This document shows, one piece after another, positions 36,082 to 45,091 of a stretch of DNA of 64,000 bases. Each line of letters starts with the position of its first letter. Position 1 is the stretch's first letter. A program made the translations under genes and the position numbers. The stretch is from Prevotella fusca JCM 17724 (lineage in GTDB: Bacteria > Bacteroidota > Bacteroidia > Bacteroidales > Bacteroidaceae). A model generated the notes under the pieces. The model did no database searches. It worked only from the letters and a program-made list of their open reading frames with translations, and was not told the origin of the DNA. Where the stretch lies: NCBI RefSeq assembly GCF_001262015.1, contig NZ_CP012075.1:248001-312000 (forward strand). The letters are read 5' to 3'.

Positions 36082-36408
36082 TTACTTACCAAGTGTTTCC
36101 TTGTATTGCTGCTTGATTTTTTCTTCGAGTTGCTCTAATGTCTGCTTGCTATTGAGCATACTCTTGACGAGTCGATATCCGAGCCATATCAGAACCATGC
36201 CGATGAGGGCAAGGAGATACTGGAGAACGATACCGTTTACGAGGGTCTTTGTGTAGTTTTCGCAGATAACAAAGCCCACTATGAAGATGATATAGTCAAT
36301 CCATCCCCAGCTGTTATAGCTTCGGGCGATGCGTTGATACTCTTCGTTGTTGGCAAGAACTTTGTTACGGTTCTCTTTCCATTTCTTTTCAAATTCTTCG
36401 TTGGTCAT
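36082..36408 (-). CDS. Small membrane protein of unknown function
   Basis: The 108-residue protein has a charged N-terminal helix (MTNEEFEKKWKENRNKVLANNEEYQRIA), two predicted membrane helices (WIDYIIFIVGFVICENY and IVLQYLLALIGMVLIWLGYRLV) and a basic, possibly coiled C-terminal tail. I do not recognise a family. The start codon is preceded at 2 bases by seven tandem heptanucleotides. The uraA terminator converges on its stop. Confidence 0.65.
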   Translation of the reverse strand: MTNEEFEKKWKENRNKVLANNEEYQRIARSYNSWGWIDYIIFIVGFVICENYTKTLVNGIVLQYLLALIGMVLIWLGYRLVKSMLNSKQTLEQLEEKIKQQYKETLGK

Positions 36409-36410
36409 TT

Positions 36411-36459
36411 GTTAGATGTTGAATGTTAGATGTTAAATGTTGGACGTTGAATGTTGATG
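36411..36459. repeat. Heptanucleotide tandem tract upstream of small membrane protein
   Basis: Seven consecutive 7-bp units of consensus GTTRRAT (GTTAGAT, GTTGAAT, GTTAGAT, GTTAAAT, GTTGGAC, GTTGAAT, GTTGATG) begin 2 bases from the start codon of the gene at 36082-36408. Confidence 0.8.
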
Positions 36460-36477
36460 ATTATTGATGATATATTT

Positions 36478-36718
36478 AGTGCTGTCTGGCAAACATTTGT
36501 CGTGTAAGTTAGTGTCATGCTATCTATTATACCGAATCTTTTTTCTCATTTTCTACCGATGTGTTGTTGCCCATCAAATGTGGTGTTGTTGGTAAGCACT
36601 ACTGGTGTTGTTGGTAAGCACTACTGGTGTTGAGAGCTAAACACCTTGCAATATGTTGTAGGACCGAGAACAAACTGTTGTCAGGAAAGAGTTGTGTTGT
36701 CAAAAGCAAACAAACATA
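36478..36718 (+). repeat. Repeat family B, copy B3
   Basis: It starts TAGTGCTGTCTGGCAAACAT, contains CTACCGATGTGTTGTTGCCC, and carries a tandem duplication of the 21-bp unit GTTGTTGGTAAGCACTACTG that is single in the other copies. It ends TTGTCAAAAGCAAACAAA. Confidence 0.8.
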
Positions 36719-36822
36719 TTTGATAAGAGACTTGCTTTTCCAAATATAAATAGGAATTTATTTGTTTAAAAGAGCATGGGAGGCTATGCTGTTTAAGTTT
36801 TACCAGACAGCGGTAGACACAT

Positions 36823-38070
36823 TTACACCTTCATTAAATCGCTCATTATGGAATCGCTGACATAGATGCCGTTACGGGTGAGGTGGATCCAGCCGTTGTC
36901 CTCTTTTAATAAGCCCTGTTGTAACAATGGTGTTGCAAGGCACATGAGATACGTTCGGTATTCGGCAGAGATCGTTGACAGTTCTATTCCTTCACATGTA
37001 CGGAGCGCAGTCATAACCGTATCGTTGTAATGTGTGTCTGCATCTATTACTTCCGCTTCACATGGTAGTCTGTCTTCTCGGATTGCATTTATGTAAGTCT
37101 CTGTGTCCGCCACATTCCAGCTTCTCTTTCCATTGCCGTATGAATGGGCGGATGCTCCGGTGCCTATGTAAGGAATGTTGTGCCAATAGGAACTATTGTG
37201 CTGAGAACGGAAAGGACTGGGGGCTTTGAACTTTGAGCTTTGAACTTTGAGCTTTGGACTTTTGGGGGTGAGTTTGGCGAAGTTGCTGATTTCGTATTGC
37301 TCATAGCCGGCATCGGCAAGACGGTCGATGAGCATGTCGTACATCTGTCGGTAAAGTTCATCATTTATTTCTTTGACCTTTCCGGCCTGGAGAAGTCGGT
37401 AGAGTGGGGTGCTCTCTTCATACATAAGACTGTATGCGGAGATATGCTCAACGTCCAAGGCGAGAAGTCGCTCGATGTCATCTTCCCATTCTTCAAGTGT
37501 CTCGTTCGGGAAGCCAAACATGAGGTCTACGGATATATTCCTGATACCTACAGTCCTTAAACGACTTACTGCTGTCTCAACTTCGTTAGCTGTGTGGCGA
37601 CGATGAAGAAACTTCAGTCGTTCATCAGAGAAAGTCTGTGCACCCATTGAGATGCGGTTGACAGGCAGTTGGCGCAGATTCTGTGCGAACTCTTCCGTTA
37701 CATCATCTGGATTGCATTCCATTGTGATTTCGATAGGAGTCGCTGTGGTGCCAGTGTTGTTCTCTATATTCCGTTCTAAACCAATGTGATATACCTTGTT
37801 TATCGTCTGGAATATCTTCTGTAGGCTCTCGAAAGAAAGCTGAGAAGGGGTTCCACCACCCAAATAGATAGTTGACAAACTACTTGTTCTTCCAGCAGAC
37901 ATATCACATTTCTTCTCCGTGCGCAGTTCCATCTCATGGCAGACAGCATTCACATACTGTTCTTCTACAGAAAGTCTTTCGTTCTTTTTCTTTGCGGGTA
38001 CAGTAGAATAGAAGCCGCAGTAAATACAGCGACTGGCGCAGAAAGGAATGTGAATGTATAATCCAGGCAT
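36823..38070 (-). CDS. hemW: HemW-like radical SAM protein (haem chaperone / coproporphyrinogen III oxidase-like)
   Basis: The 415-residue protein starts MPGLYIHIPFCASRCIYCGF, with the radical-SAM cysteines C11, C15 and C18 plus the extra HemW aromatic/Gly pattern. STIYLGGGTPSQLS, ITMECNPDD, VNRISMGAQTFSD and SVDLMFGFPNETLEEWE are typical HemW. The C-terminal HemN_C domain is present. HemW proteins bind haem and deliver it to respiratory enzymes; some are misannotated as HemN. Between QYEISNFAK and HNSSYWHN there is a low-complexity insert PKSPKLKVQSSKFKAPSP encoded by six 7-bp units, absent from typical family members. Confidence 0.9.
   Translation of the reverse strand: MPGLYIHIPFCASRCIYCGFYSTVPAKKKNERLSVEEQYVNAVCHEMELRTEKKCDMSAGRTSSLSTIYLGGGTPSQLSFESLQKIFQTINKVYHIGLERNIENNTGTTATPIEITMECNPDDVTEEFAQNLRQLPVNRISMGAQTFSDERLKFLHRRHTANEVETAVSRLRTVGIRNISVDLMFGFPNETLEEWEDDIERLLALDVEHISAYSLMYEESTPLYRLLQAGKVKEINDELYRQMYDMLIDRLADAGYEQYEISNFAKLTPKSPKLKVQSSKFKAPSPFRSQHNSSYWHNIPYIGTGASAHSYGNGKRSWNVADTETYINAIREDRLPCEAEVIDADTHYNDTVMTALRTCEGIELSTISAEYRTYLMCLATPLLQQGLLKEDNGWIHLTRNGIYVSDSIMSDLMKV
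37224..37265. repeat. Heptanucleotide array inside hemW
   Basis: Six consecutive 7-bp units CTTTGAA, CTTTGAG, CTTTGAA, CTTTGAG, CTTTGGA, CTTTTGG total 42 bases, exactly 14 codons, so the reading frame is kept. Gain or loss of one unit would shift the frame. Confidence 0.85.
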
Positions 38071-38278
38071 GATAATCGAATATGCGTATATATTAATGTA
38101 TGTGTTGTGAGAAGCAATGCAAATGTACTAATAAGTTTTAAAAGATTACGCTTTTTTCGTAAGAACTTTTGGCACTTTCAATGAAAATGTCTAACTTAGA
38201 CCGCTGAAAGGGCAATCTTTGGTTTGTCCCTTGAAAGGAATAGACAAATTATTACTAACAGCTTAAATCTATCAAGAT

Positions 38279-40441
38279 ATGAGAGTATATCAGACAAACG
38301 AGATTAAGAACATTGCCTTGGTTGGCAGTGCGGGTAGCGGCAAGACTACTCTTGCCGAAAGTATGTTGTTCGAAGCTGGTGTCATTAAACGCCGCGGTTC
38401 AGTTGAAGCCAAGAACACGGTCAGTGATTACTTCCCTGTAGAGCAGGAATATGGTTACTCTGTGTTCCCGACGGTATTCCATGTAGAGTGGAACAACAAG
38501 AAGCTGAACATCATTGACTGTCCAGGTAGCGACGACTTCGTGGGCGGAGCTATTACTGCACTTAACGTAACCGATGAGGCTGTTATCCTTATCAATGGTC
38601 AGTATGGACCGGAGGTAGGTACGCAGAACAACTTCCGTTATACCGAAAAACTCAAGAAGCCCGTTATTTTCTTAGTTAACCAGTTGGATTCTGAAAAGTG
38701 TGATTTTGATAACCTCATCTCGAACATGCAGGAGATTTACGGGTCAAAGTGTGTACCTGTACAGTATCCTGTTGAGACTGGTCCAGGTTTTAACAGCTTG
38801 ATTGATGTCCTGTTGATGAAGAAATACAGTTGGAAACCCGAAGGTGGTGAGCCGATTATTGAGGATATTCCAGCTGACCAGATGGATAAGGCGATGGAAC
38901 TGCATAAGGCACTTGTTGAGGCTGCTGCCGAGAATGATGAGGGCTTGATGGAGAAATTCTTTGAGGAAGAGACACTTACTGAGGATGAGTTGCGTACAGG
39001 TATCCGCAAGGGACTTGTCACTCGCTCCATTTTTCCTGTTTTCTGTGTATGTGCAGGCAAGAGTATGGGTGTCCGCCGTTTGATGGAATTCCTCGGTAAC
39101 GTCGTTCCTTTCGTTGACGAGATGCCGAAGATTCACAACACCCGTGGTGAGGAAGTTACACCTGACAGCAATGGTCCGGAATCGCTTTACTTCTTCAAGA
39201 CTGGTATGGAGCCACATATCGGTGAGGTAAGTTATTTCAAGGTGATGAGTGGCTGTGTGAAGTCGGGCGATGACCTGACAAACTCTGACCGAGGCTCAAA
39301 GGAGCGTATGGGGCAGCTTTATGCCTGTGCAGGTGCGAACCGTATTGCCGTTGACCAGCTGAATGCCGGAGACTTAGGTTGTACTGTGAAGCTGAAGGAT
39401 GTGAAGACTGGTAATACTTTGAACGGAAAGGGGCTTGACCAGCGTTTTGACTTCATTAAGTATCCTAATTCCAAGTACTCTCGTGCTGTTGAGGCTAAGA
39501 GCTCACAGGAGACTGAGAAGCTCATGGCAGCCTTGCTGAAGATGCGTCAGGAGGATCCTACATGGGTTGTTGAGCAGAGCAAGGAGCTGAAGCAGACCAT
39601 CGTTCATGGTCAGGGTGAGTTCCATCTTCGTACGCTCAAATGGCGTCTGGAGAACAATGAGAAGTTGCAGGTGACATTCAAGGAGCCTAAGATTCCATAT
39701 CGTGAGACAATCACCAAGCAGTCAAAGGCTGAGTATCGCCATAAGAAACAGAGTGGTGGTGCCGGTCAGTTCGGCGAGGTCCATTTGATAGTTGAGCCAT
39801 ACGCAGAAGGTATGCCTGATCCGACAACCTATAAATTCAATGGACAGGAGTTCAAGATGAACATTAAGGGACGTGAAGAGCGTGACCTTCCTTGGGGTGG
39901 TAAGCTCGTGTTTATCAACTCAGTTGTAGGTGGTGCTATTGATGCCCGCTTCATGCCTGCTATATTAAAAGGTGTAATGGATTGCATGGAGCGTGGCCCG
40001 CTGACAGGAAGTTATGCACGTGATGTACGTGTGATTGTCTTTGATGGTAAGATGCATCCGGTTGATTCCAATGAGCTTTCTTTCACCTTGGCAGCCCGTC
40101 ATGCTTTCTCTGATGCCTTCAAGGCAGCTGGTCCTAAGATTCTTGAGCCAATTTATGACTTGGAAGTATTCGTGCCGGGAGACTATATGGGTGATGTAAT
40201 GAGCGACTTGCAGGGACGCCGTGCCATGATTATGGGTATGGATTCTGAGGCTGGTTATCAGAAGCTGCAGGCAAAGATTCCTTTGAAGGAACTCGCAAAC
40301 TATAGCATTTCATTGAGTTCTCTCACTGGCGGTCGTGCAAGTTTCACAACGAAGTTTGCAAGTTATGAGCTTGTTCCAAATGACATCCAGCTGAAGCTGA
40401 TTGCTGAGCATGAGGCTGAAGTGAAGGAAGATGAAGAGTAA
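38279..40441 (+). CDS. fusA2: EF-G paralog with degenerate GTPase motifs (EF-G2-like)
   Basis: The 720-residue protein has all five EF-G domains. The G domain departs from canonical EF-G: G1 is GSAGSGKT (residues 16-23), the switch-I RGIT is replaced by EYGYS, and the G3 motif is DCPGSDDF (80-87), lacking the catalytic histidine of DTPGH. G4 is NQLD (134-137). Such changes are those of the Bacteroides EF-G2, reported to support translocation without GTP hydrolysis and to matter during carbon starvation and gut colonisation. Domain IV and the C-terminal FVPGDYMGDVMSDLQGRRAMI are well kept. It is monocistronic, away from str-operon genes, with a terminator at 40467-40521. Confidence 0.9.
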   Translation: MRVYQTNEIKNIALVGSAGSGKTTLAESMLFEAGVIKRRGSVEAKNTVSDYFPVEQEYGYSVFPTVFHVEWNNKKLNIIDCPGSDDFVGGAITALNVTDEAVILINGQYGPEVGTQNNFRYTEKLKKPVIFLVNQLDSEKCDFDNLISNMQEIYGSKCVPVQYPVETGPGFNSLIDVLLMKKYSWKPEGGEPIIEDIPADQMDKAMELHKALVEAAAENDEGLMEKFFEEETLTEDELRTGIRKGLVTRSIFPVFCVCAGKSMGVRRLMEFLGNVVPFVDEMPKIHNTRGEEVTPDSNGPESLYFFKTGMEPHIGEVSYFKVMSGCVKSGDDLTNSDRGSKERMGQLYACAGANRIAVDQLNAGDLGCTVKLKDVKTGNTLNGKGLDQRFDFIKYPNSKYSRAVEAKSSQETEKLMAALLKMRQEDPTWVVEQSKELKQTIVHGQGEFHLRTLKWRLENNEKLQVTFKEPKIPYRETITKQSKAEYRHKKQSGGAGQFGEVHLIVEPYAEGMPDPTTYKFNGQEFKMNIKGREERDLPWGGKLVFINSVVGGAIDARFMPAILKGVMDCMERGPLTGSYARDVRVIVFDGKMHPVDSNELSFTLAARHAFSDAFKAAGPKILEPIYDLEVFVPGDYMGDVMSDLQGRRAMIMGMDSEAGYQKLQAKIPLKELANYSISLSSLTGGRASFTTKFASYELVPNDIQLKLIAEHEAEVKEDEE

Positions 40442-40466
40442 TTCCCCTGTTTTAGATAATTAAATT

Positions 40467-40522
40467 AAAGAGGTTGATTCGAAGGTAGCTGATTATATCC
40501 TTTGGGTCAGCCTCTTTTCTTT
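40467..40522 (+). terminator. Intrinsic terminator of fusA2
   Basis: AAAGAGGTTGA (40467-40477) pairs with TCAGCCTCTTT (40507-40517) and is followed by a T-rich tail. Confidence 0.8.
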
Positions 40523-40631
40523 TTATGACTAAGGGATGTCTTGTTTGTCCCTATGTTATAGTATGATAGCTCTTAAGTTTTAGAACACTTAAAGCAGTCG
40601 TTTATAATACTTTTTTCAGCTTTGCGAAATT

Positions 40632-40672
40632 CGTTTCATGAAAAGAAATCTTTTTTTCGTGAAGTAAAATTA
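40632..40672. repeat. Palindromic repeat family C
   Basis: TTTCATGAAAAGAAATCTTTTTTTCGTGAAG is an imperfect palindrome of the same kind as 28236-28332. Confidence 0.5.
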
Positions 40673-40854
40673 GATATAAGACTTGATATAGAGGGAAAGA
40701 ATGGGGTATCGTAATGGCAATGCATTGTGCGAATGGAAGGCTTGTTTTTTGTTTTATAATTAATAATTATAATCCTTGTAATGAATAATTAGTTAATAAG
40801 TCTGAATTCAACCTATTTAATTAACTTTTATATGTTAAGGTTTTAAGAAATTCT

Positions 40855-40862
40855 TATCTTTG
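40855..40862 (+). promoter_or_regulatory. -7 box of rprXY
   Basis: TATCTTTG lies 73 bases upstream of rprX. A GTTAAGG about 20 bases further upstream is a weak -33 match. Confidence 0.55.
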
Positions 40863-40934
40863 CATCCACGAATTTGATATAAGGTGTTGCAAGTGGGTTG
40901 TTTCCATGTCACACATGAATATAAATAGCGGATA

Positions 40935-42497
40935 ATGAAGAAGAAAACAATTTGGACAATAGCGGTAATCATGGGACTTTCGTTCCTTGGCTTGCTTCTG
41001 CTCCAGCTCAACTATATTGAAGAAATGGCTGAGATGAAGAAGGAACAGTTTGACGAGTCCGTCAACCGTGCCCTTTATCAGGCTTCTCGCAATATGGAGT
41101 TGAATGAAACTCTTCGCTATTTGGAAGATGATATAGACAAGAAAGAACGTACGCAGGATAAGGAAAATGCAACGGAAAAGGATACTTCGTCCGCAGCTCA
41201 CCAGGCTCCTGCAACAGATGATCAGGGTGAAGCATATACTTCCTTTGAGGCAAAACTGCTTCAGTCAAAACCTTCGCTGACACCGAAAGCGATGATTCTG
41301 CGTAACGACAGCAGCAGTCTTTCTGCTACAAAGCGTAACATGCAAGAGATTGTCCGTAACCGTTATGTGTATCAAAAGGCAATGTTGGAGGAGGTGATAT
41401 ACAATATTCTTTACTCAGCTTCAGACAAGCCGCTGCGTGACCGTATCAACTTCAAGCTGCTTGATCAGGACTTGAAGGCGGAGATGATGAACAACGGAAT
41501 CAATATTCCTTACCATTTCACGGTGACGACACAGGATGGACGCGAGGTGTATAAGTGTCCGGACTATGTGAGCAACGGTGAGGAGAATACCTATTCGCAA
41601 GTATTGTTCCGTAATGACCCAGTAAACAGGATGGGCGTTGTGAAGGTTCACTTCCCGGAGATGAACAACTACATATTCTCGAGTGTACGCTTTATGATTC
41701 CGTCAATCATCTTTACCTTCGTCCTTTTGGTGACCTTCATCTTCACGATTGTGACCATCTTCCGTCAGAAACGGTACAGCGAGATAAAGAATGACTTTAT
41801 TAACAATATGACGCATGAGCTGAAGACGCCGATTGCAAGTATTTCGCTGGCTGCCCAGATGATGAACGACAAGAGCCTGCCGAAGACACCAAAGATGATT
41901 GAACACTTGGGAGGTGTTGTCAATGATGAGTCGAAACGTTTGCGTTTCCTTGTTGAGAAAGTGCTACAGATGAGTATGTATGACCGCAAGAAGGCTGTGT
42001 TGAAGAAGAAATATACCGACCTTAACGAGATGGTGGAGACGGTTGCCCATTCGTTCTCGCTGCGTGTTGAGCATACAGGTGGTAAGGTTTATACGGAAAT
42101 TGAAGCAGTTGATTCGACGATGTATGTCGATGAAATGCACTTCCAGAACGTCATTTTTAACCTCTTGGATAATGCCGTCAAGTATGCAAAGCCCGACCAG
42201 CCGCTGGATGTTTATCTGAAGACTTGGAATACGAATGATTTTCTCTATCTTTCAGTCCGTGATACAGGACAGGGTATCAAGAAAGATAATCTGAAGAAGA
42301 TATTTGACAAGTTCTATCGTGTTCATACAGGAAACCTCCATGATGTGAAAGGTTTTGGACTTGGGTTGGCGTACGTGAAGAAAATGGTTGACCTGCATGA
42401 AGGAGAGATAAAAGTGCTGAGTGAGTATGGTAAGGGGACGAAGTTCGTTATCAAGCTCCCGGTGATTCATGATGAAGAGTACGAAGGAATAGAATAG
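40935..42497 (+). CDS. rprX: RprX-type sensor histidine kinase
   Basis: The 520-residue kinase has an N-terminal membrane helix (IAVIMGLSFLGLLLLQLNYI), a periplasmic sensor of about 230 residues, a second helix (FMIPSIIFTFVLLVTFIFTIVTI), then HisKA and HATPase_c domains. The phospho-histidine is in FINNMTHELKTPIASI, the N-box in NVIFNLLDNAVKYA, and G-boxes in VRDTGQGIKK and GFGLGLAYVKKM. Architecture, length and the following regulator match Bacteroides/Porphyromonas RprX. RprXY was first linked to tetQ tetracycline response and later to stress and Na+ metabolism. Confidence 0.92.
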   Translation: MKKKTIWTIAVIMGLSFLGLLLLQLNYIEEMAEMKKEQFDESVNRALYQASRNMELNETLRYLEDDIDKKERTQDKENATEKDTSSAAHQAPATDDQGEAYTSFEAKLLQSKPSLTPKAMILRNDSSSLSATKRNMQEIVRNRYVYQKAMLEEVIYNILYSASDKPLRDRINFKLLDQDLKAEMMNNGINIPYHFTVTTQDGREVYKCPDYVSNGEENTYSQVLFRNDPVNRMGVVKVHFPEMNNYIFSSVRFMIPSIIFTFVLLVTFIFTIVTIFRQKRYSEIKNDFINNMTHELKTPIASISLAAQMMNDKSLPKTPKMIEHLGGVVNDESKRLRFLVEKVLQMSMYDRKKAVLKKKYTDLNEMVETVAHSFSLRVEHTGGKVYTEIEAVDSTMYVDEMHFQNVIFNLLDNAVKYAKPDQPLDVYLKTWNTNDFLYLSVRDTGQGIKKDNLKKIFDKFYRVHTGNLHDVKGFGLGLAYVKKMVDLHEGEIKVLSEYGKGTKFVIKLPVIHDEEYEGIE

Positions 42498-42533
42498 ATT
42501 TATAAAGTAAAAACAATTTAATACGTATAGATT

Positions 42534-43241
42534 ATGGATGATAAATTGAAAATTCTGTTGTGTGAAGATGATGAGAATCTCGGAACACTGTTGAGTGAAT
42601 ATCTGCAGGCTAAGGGCTATCAAGCTGACCTCTGTCCTGATGGTGAGGTAGGTTATAGAGCTTTTCTGAAGAGTAAGTATGACATCTGTGTGCTCGATGT
42701 CATGATGCCAAAGAAGGATGGCTTTACGCTTGCACAGGAGATTCGTCAGGCTAATGCGGAGATTCCTATTATCTTCCTTACTGCAAAACAGCTGAAGGAG
42801 GATATTCTGGAAGGTTTCAAAATCGGTGCTGATGATTATATTACCAAGCCATTCTCTATGGAGGAACTTGTGTTCCGTATTGAGGCAATCCTCCGTCGTG
42901 TAAGAGGAAAGAAGACCAAGGAGTCTACTATGTATAGTATTGGTCGCTTCACTTTCGATACACAGAAGCAGTTGCTTACATTGGACAATAACCCGGAGAA
43001 GGCAACGAAACTTACTACAAAGGAGAATGAACTACTTGCCTTGCTTTGCGCACACTCTAATGAAATTCTCCAGCGTGACTATGCTTTGAAGACTATCTGG
43101 ATTGATGACAACTACTTCAATGCCCGTTCAATGGATGTTTACATAACCAAGTTGCGTAAGCATTTGAAGCCGGATGCTCAGATTGAGATTATCAATATCC
43201 ACGGCAAGGGCTATAAGCTTATCGTTCCAGATGAGGAATAA
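42534..43241 (+). CDS. rprY: RprY-type OmpR-family response regulator
   Basis: The 235-residue regulator has a receiver domain (E11-D12-D13 acidic cluster, phospho-acceptor D55 in VLDVMMPKKDG, K in YITKPFS) and a C-terminal winged-helix domain (GRFTFD, LTTKENELLALLC, RSMDVYITKLRKHLK, NIHGKGYKL). It follows rprX by 36 bases. The pair is transcribed together and ends at a hairpin. Confidence 0.94.
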   Translation: MDDKLKILLCEDDENLGTLLSEYLQAKGYQADLCPDGEVGYRAFLKSKYDICVLDVMMPKKDGFTLAQEIRQANAEIPIIFLTAKQLKEDILEGFKIGADDYITKPFSMEELVFRIEAILRRVRGKKTKESTMYSIGRFTFDTQKQLLTLDNNPEKATKLTTKENELLALLCAHSNEILQRDYALKTIWIDDNYFNARSMDVYITKLRKHLKPDAQIEIINIHGKGYKLIVPDEE

Positions 43242-43288
43242 GAAAACTGTATTCTGATGGTGCAGCATATTGGAATTGTAAACAGCAA

Positions 43289-43327
43289 CGCTATTCTCTC
43301 CCAACAGGGAGCAGGGTAGCGTCGTTT
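43289..43327 (+). terminator. Terminator of rprXY
   Basis: ACGCTATTCTCTCCC (43289-43303) pairs imperfectly with GGGAGCAGGGTAGCGT (43308-43323), followed by CGTTTTC. Confidence 0.7.
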
Positions 43328-43385
43328 TCTGTCAGTCTTAATGATTTAAATTCAGCTTTACGACCTGTATTACAGTATTTTTTAT

Positions 43386-43393
43386 TAATTTTG
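43386..43393 (+). promoter_or_regulatory. -7 box of the nad operon
   Basis: TAATTTTG overlaps the most upstream possible nadB start (43391), ruling it out and supporting the ATG at 43430. Confidence 0.5.
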
Positions 43394-43429
43394 CATCGAA
43401 TAATTGGACAATATCAGAAGAAGGCATTT

Positions 43430-45019
43430 ATGATACACAAATTCGATTTCCTGGTTATCGGTGGCGGTATTGCGGGAATGAGTTATGCCCTGAGTGTGGC
43501 TAATAGTGGCAAGGGAAAGGTTGCCCTTGTATGCAAGACTTCTTTGGGTGAAGCGAATACGGCTAAAGCACAGGGAGGAATAGCTGCTGTAACCAATCTC
43601 GCTATAGACAATTTTGAAAAGCACATCCACGACACGATGGTTGCTGGTGATTATATTTCCGACCCTGAGGCGGTAAAGCATGTTGTATGTAATGCGCCTG
43701 AAGCTATAAGAAAGCTCATCGGGTGGGGTGTTAACTTCGACAAGAACGGTGACGGGACATACAATCTTCACCGTGAAGGAGGGCACAGTGACTTTCGCAT
43801 ACTTCATCACGCTGATGATACGGGCTTTGAGATACAGCGTGGACTGATGGAAGCAGTGAGGACAAATTGTAATATAACAGTGTTTGAGAATCATTATGCT
43901 GTTGAGATTATCACGCAACACCATTTGGGGATAAAGGTTACACGCAGGACGCCGGATATAGAGTGTTACGGTGCTTATATCCTCAATCCCGATACCAAAA
44001 AGGTTGATACGTTCCTGAGTAAGGTTACACTTATGGCTACAGGAGGTGTGGGAGCGGTCTATGCAATGACATCCAATCCTGTGATTGCTACCGGCGATGG
44101 CATCGCAATGGTCTATCGTGCCAAGGGAACTGTAAAGGATATGGAGTTCGTACAATTCCATCCCACAGTCCTTTATAATCCATCGGAAACCCATCCGGCG
44201 TTTCTGATTACTGAAGCAATGCGTGGATATGGCGGTGTGCTGAGATTGCCGGATGGTAAGGAGTTCATGCAGAAGTATGATAAACGTCTTTCCCTTGCTC
44301 CTCGCGATATAGTTGCACGGGCAATTGACCATGAGATGAAAATTCACGGACTTAACCATGTATGTCTTGACTTGACACATAAGGATGCAGAAGAAACAAA
44401 GCGTCATTTCCCGCATATCTATGAGAAGTGTTTGAGCGTTGGCATAGATATAACGAAAGAGTATATCCCCGTCTGTCCCAGTGCCCATTACATCTGTGGT
44501 GGCATTAAGGTCGATTTGAATGCGGAAAGTTCCATCCACAGACTTTATGCAGTCGGAGAATGTTCATGTACGGGATTGCATGGAGGAAACCGACTTGCCA
44601 GCAACTCATTGATAGAGGCAGTAGTATATGCACAGTCGGCTTCTGCGCATTCTCTTCAGACGATTGATAACTACGACTTCAATACGAATGTCCCTGAATG
44701 GGATGATGAGGGAACTATGACCAATGAAGAGCATGTTCTGATAACACAGAGCATCCGGGAAGTAGGCGAAATCATGAGTAACTATGTTGGTATTGTGCGG
44801 AGTGATTTACGCTTGAAACGTGCATGGGCAAGGCTTGACCTTTTGTATGAGGAAACAGAAAGCCTCTTTAAACGAGTTACAGCAACCAAGGATATCTGTG
44901 AACTCCGTAATATGATTAACGTCGGGTATCTAATAACAAGGCAGGCTATAGAGCGCAAGGAAAGCCGGGGGTTGCACTACACGGTAGATTATCCTAAGCA
45001 TGCTTATGACCAAAAGTAG
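43430..45019 (+). CDS. nadB: L-aspartate oxidase
   Basis: It oxidises L-aspartate to iminoaspartate, the first step of de novo NAD synthesis; fumarate is the usual acceptor under anaerobiosis. The 529-residue flavoprotein starts MIHKFDFLVIGGGIAGMSYAL (FAD Rossmann motif). It has the HREGGHS and HHADDTGFEIQRGL segments, the catalytic VQFHPT, SLAPRDIVARAID, and CGGIKVDLNAES with GLHGGNRLASNSLIEAVVY. The C-terminal helical domain is present. It is followed by nadA and nadC on the same strand, forming the standard three-gene route to nicotinate mononucleotide. Confidence 0.95.
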   Translation: MIHKFDFLVIGGGIAGMSYALSVANSGKGKVALVCKTSLGEANTAKAQGGIAAVTNLAIDNFEKHIHDTMVAGDYISDPEAVKHVVCNAPEAIRKLIGWGVNFDKNGDGTYNLHREGGHSDFRILHHADDTGFEIQRGLMEAVRTNCNITVFENHYAVEIITQHHLGIKVTRRTPDIECYGAYILNPDTKKVDTFLSKVTLMATGGVGAVYAMTSNPVIATGDGIAMVYRAKGTVKDMEFVQFHPTVLYNPSETHPAFLITEAMRGYGGVLRLPDGKEFMQKYDKRLSLAPRDIVARAIDHEMKIHGLNHVCLDLTHKDAEETKRHFPHIYEKCLSVGIDITKEYIPVCPSAHYICGGIKVDLNAESSIHRLYAVGECSCTGLHGGNRLASNSLIEAVVYAQSASAHSLQTIDNYDFNTNVPEWDDEGTMTNEEHVLITQSIREVGEIMSNYVGIVRSDLRLKRAWARLDLLYEETESLFKRVTATKDICELRNMINVGYLITRQAIERKESRGLHYTVDYPKHAYDQK

Positions 45020-45091
45020 CTAAAAGAATACAGACTGAATATACGAGATACACAATTATCATTGTCTTCTCGTTTTATAACTAAGAACAAA

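Larger units (their letters stand above)
36409..36822. other. Intergenic region: heptad tract and repeat B
   Basis: The 414-base gap contains seven 7-bp units (36411-36459) and a family B copy (36478-36718). The remaining hundred bases before the hemW stop are AT-rich without a recognisable feature. Confidence 0.7.
40442..40934. other. Intergenic region: terminator, palindromic repeat, rprX promoter
   Basis: The 493-base gap carries the fusA2 terminator, a family C palindrome (40632-40672) and the rprX -7 box. The AT-rich middle holds no gene that I can see. Confidence 0.7.

Noticed and set aside
43385..44539. 384-codon minus-strand frame
   Set aside because: Shadow of nadB; the nadB product has all family motifs.
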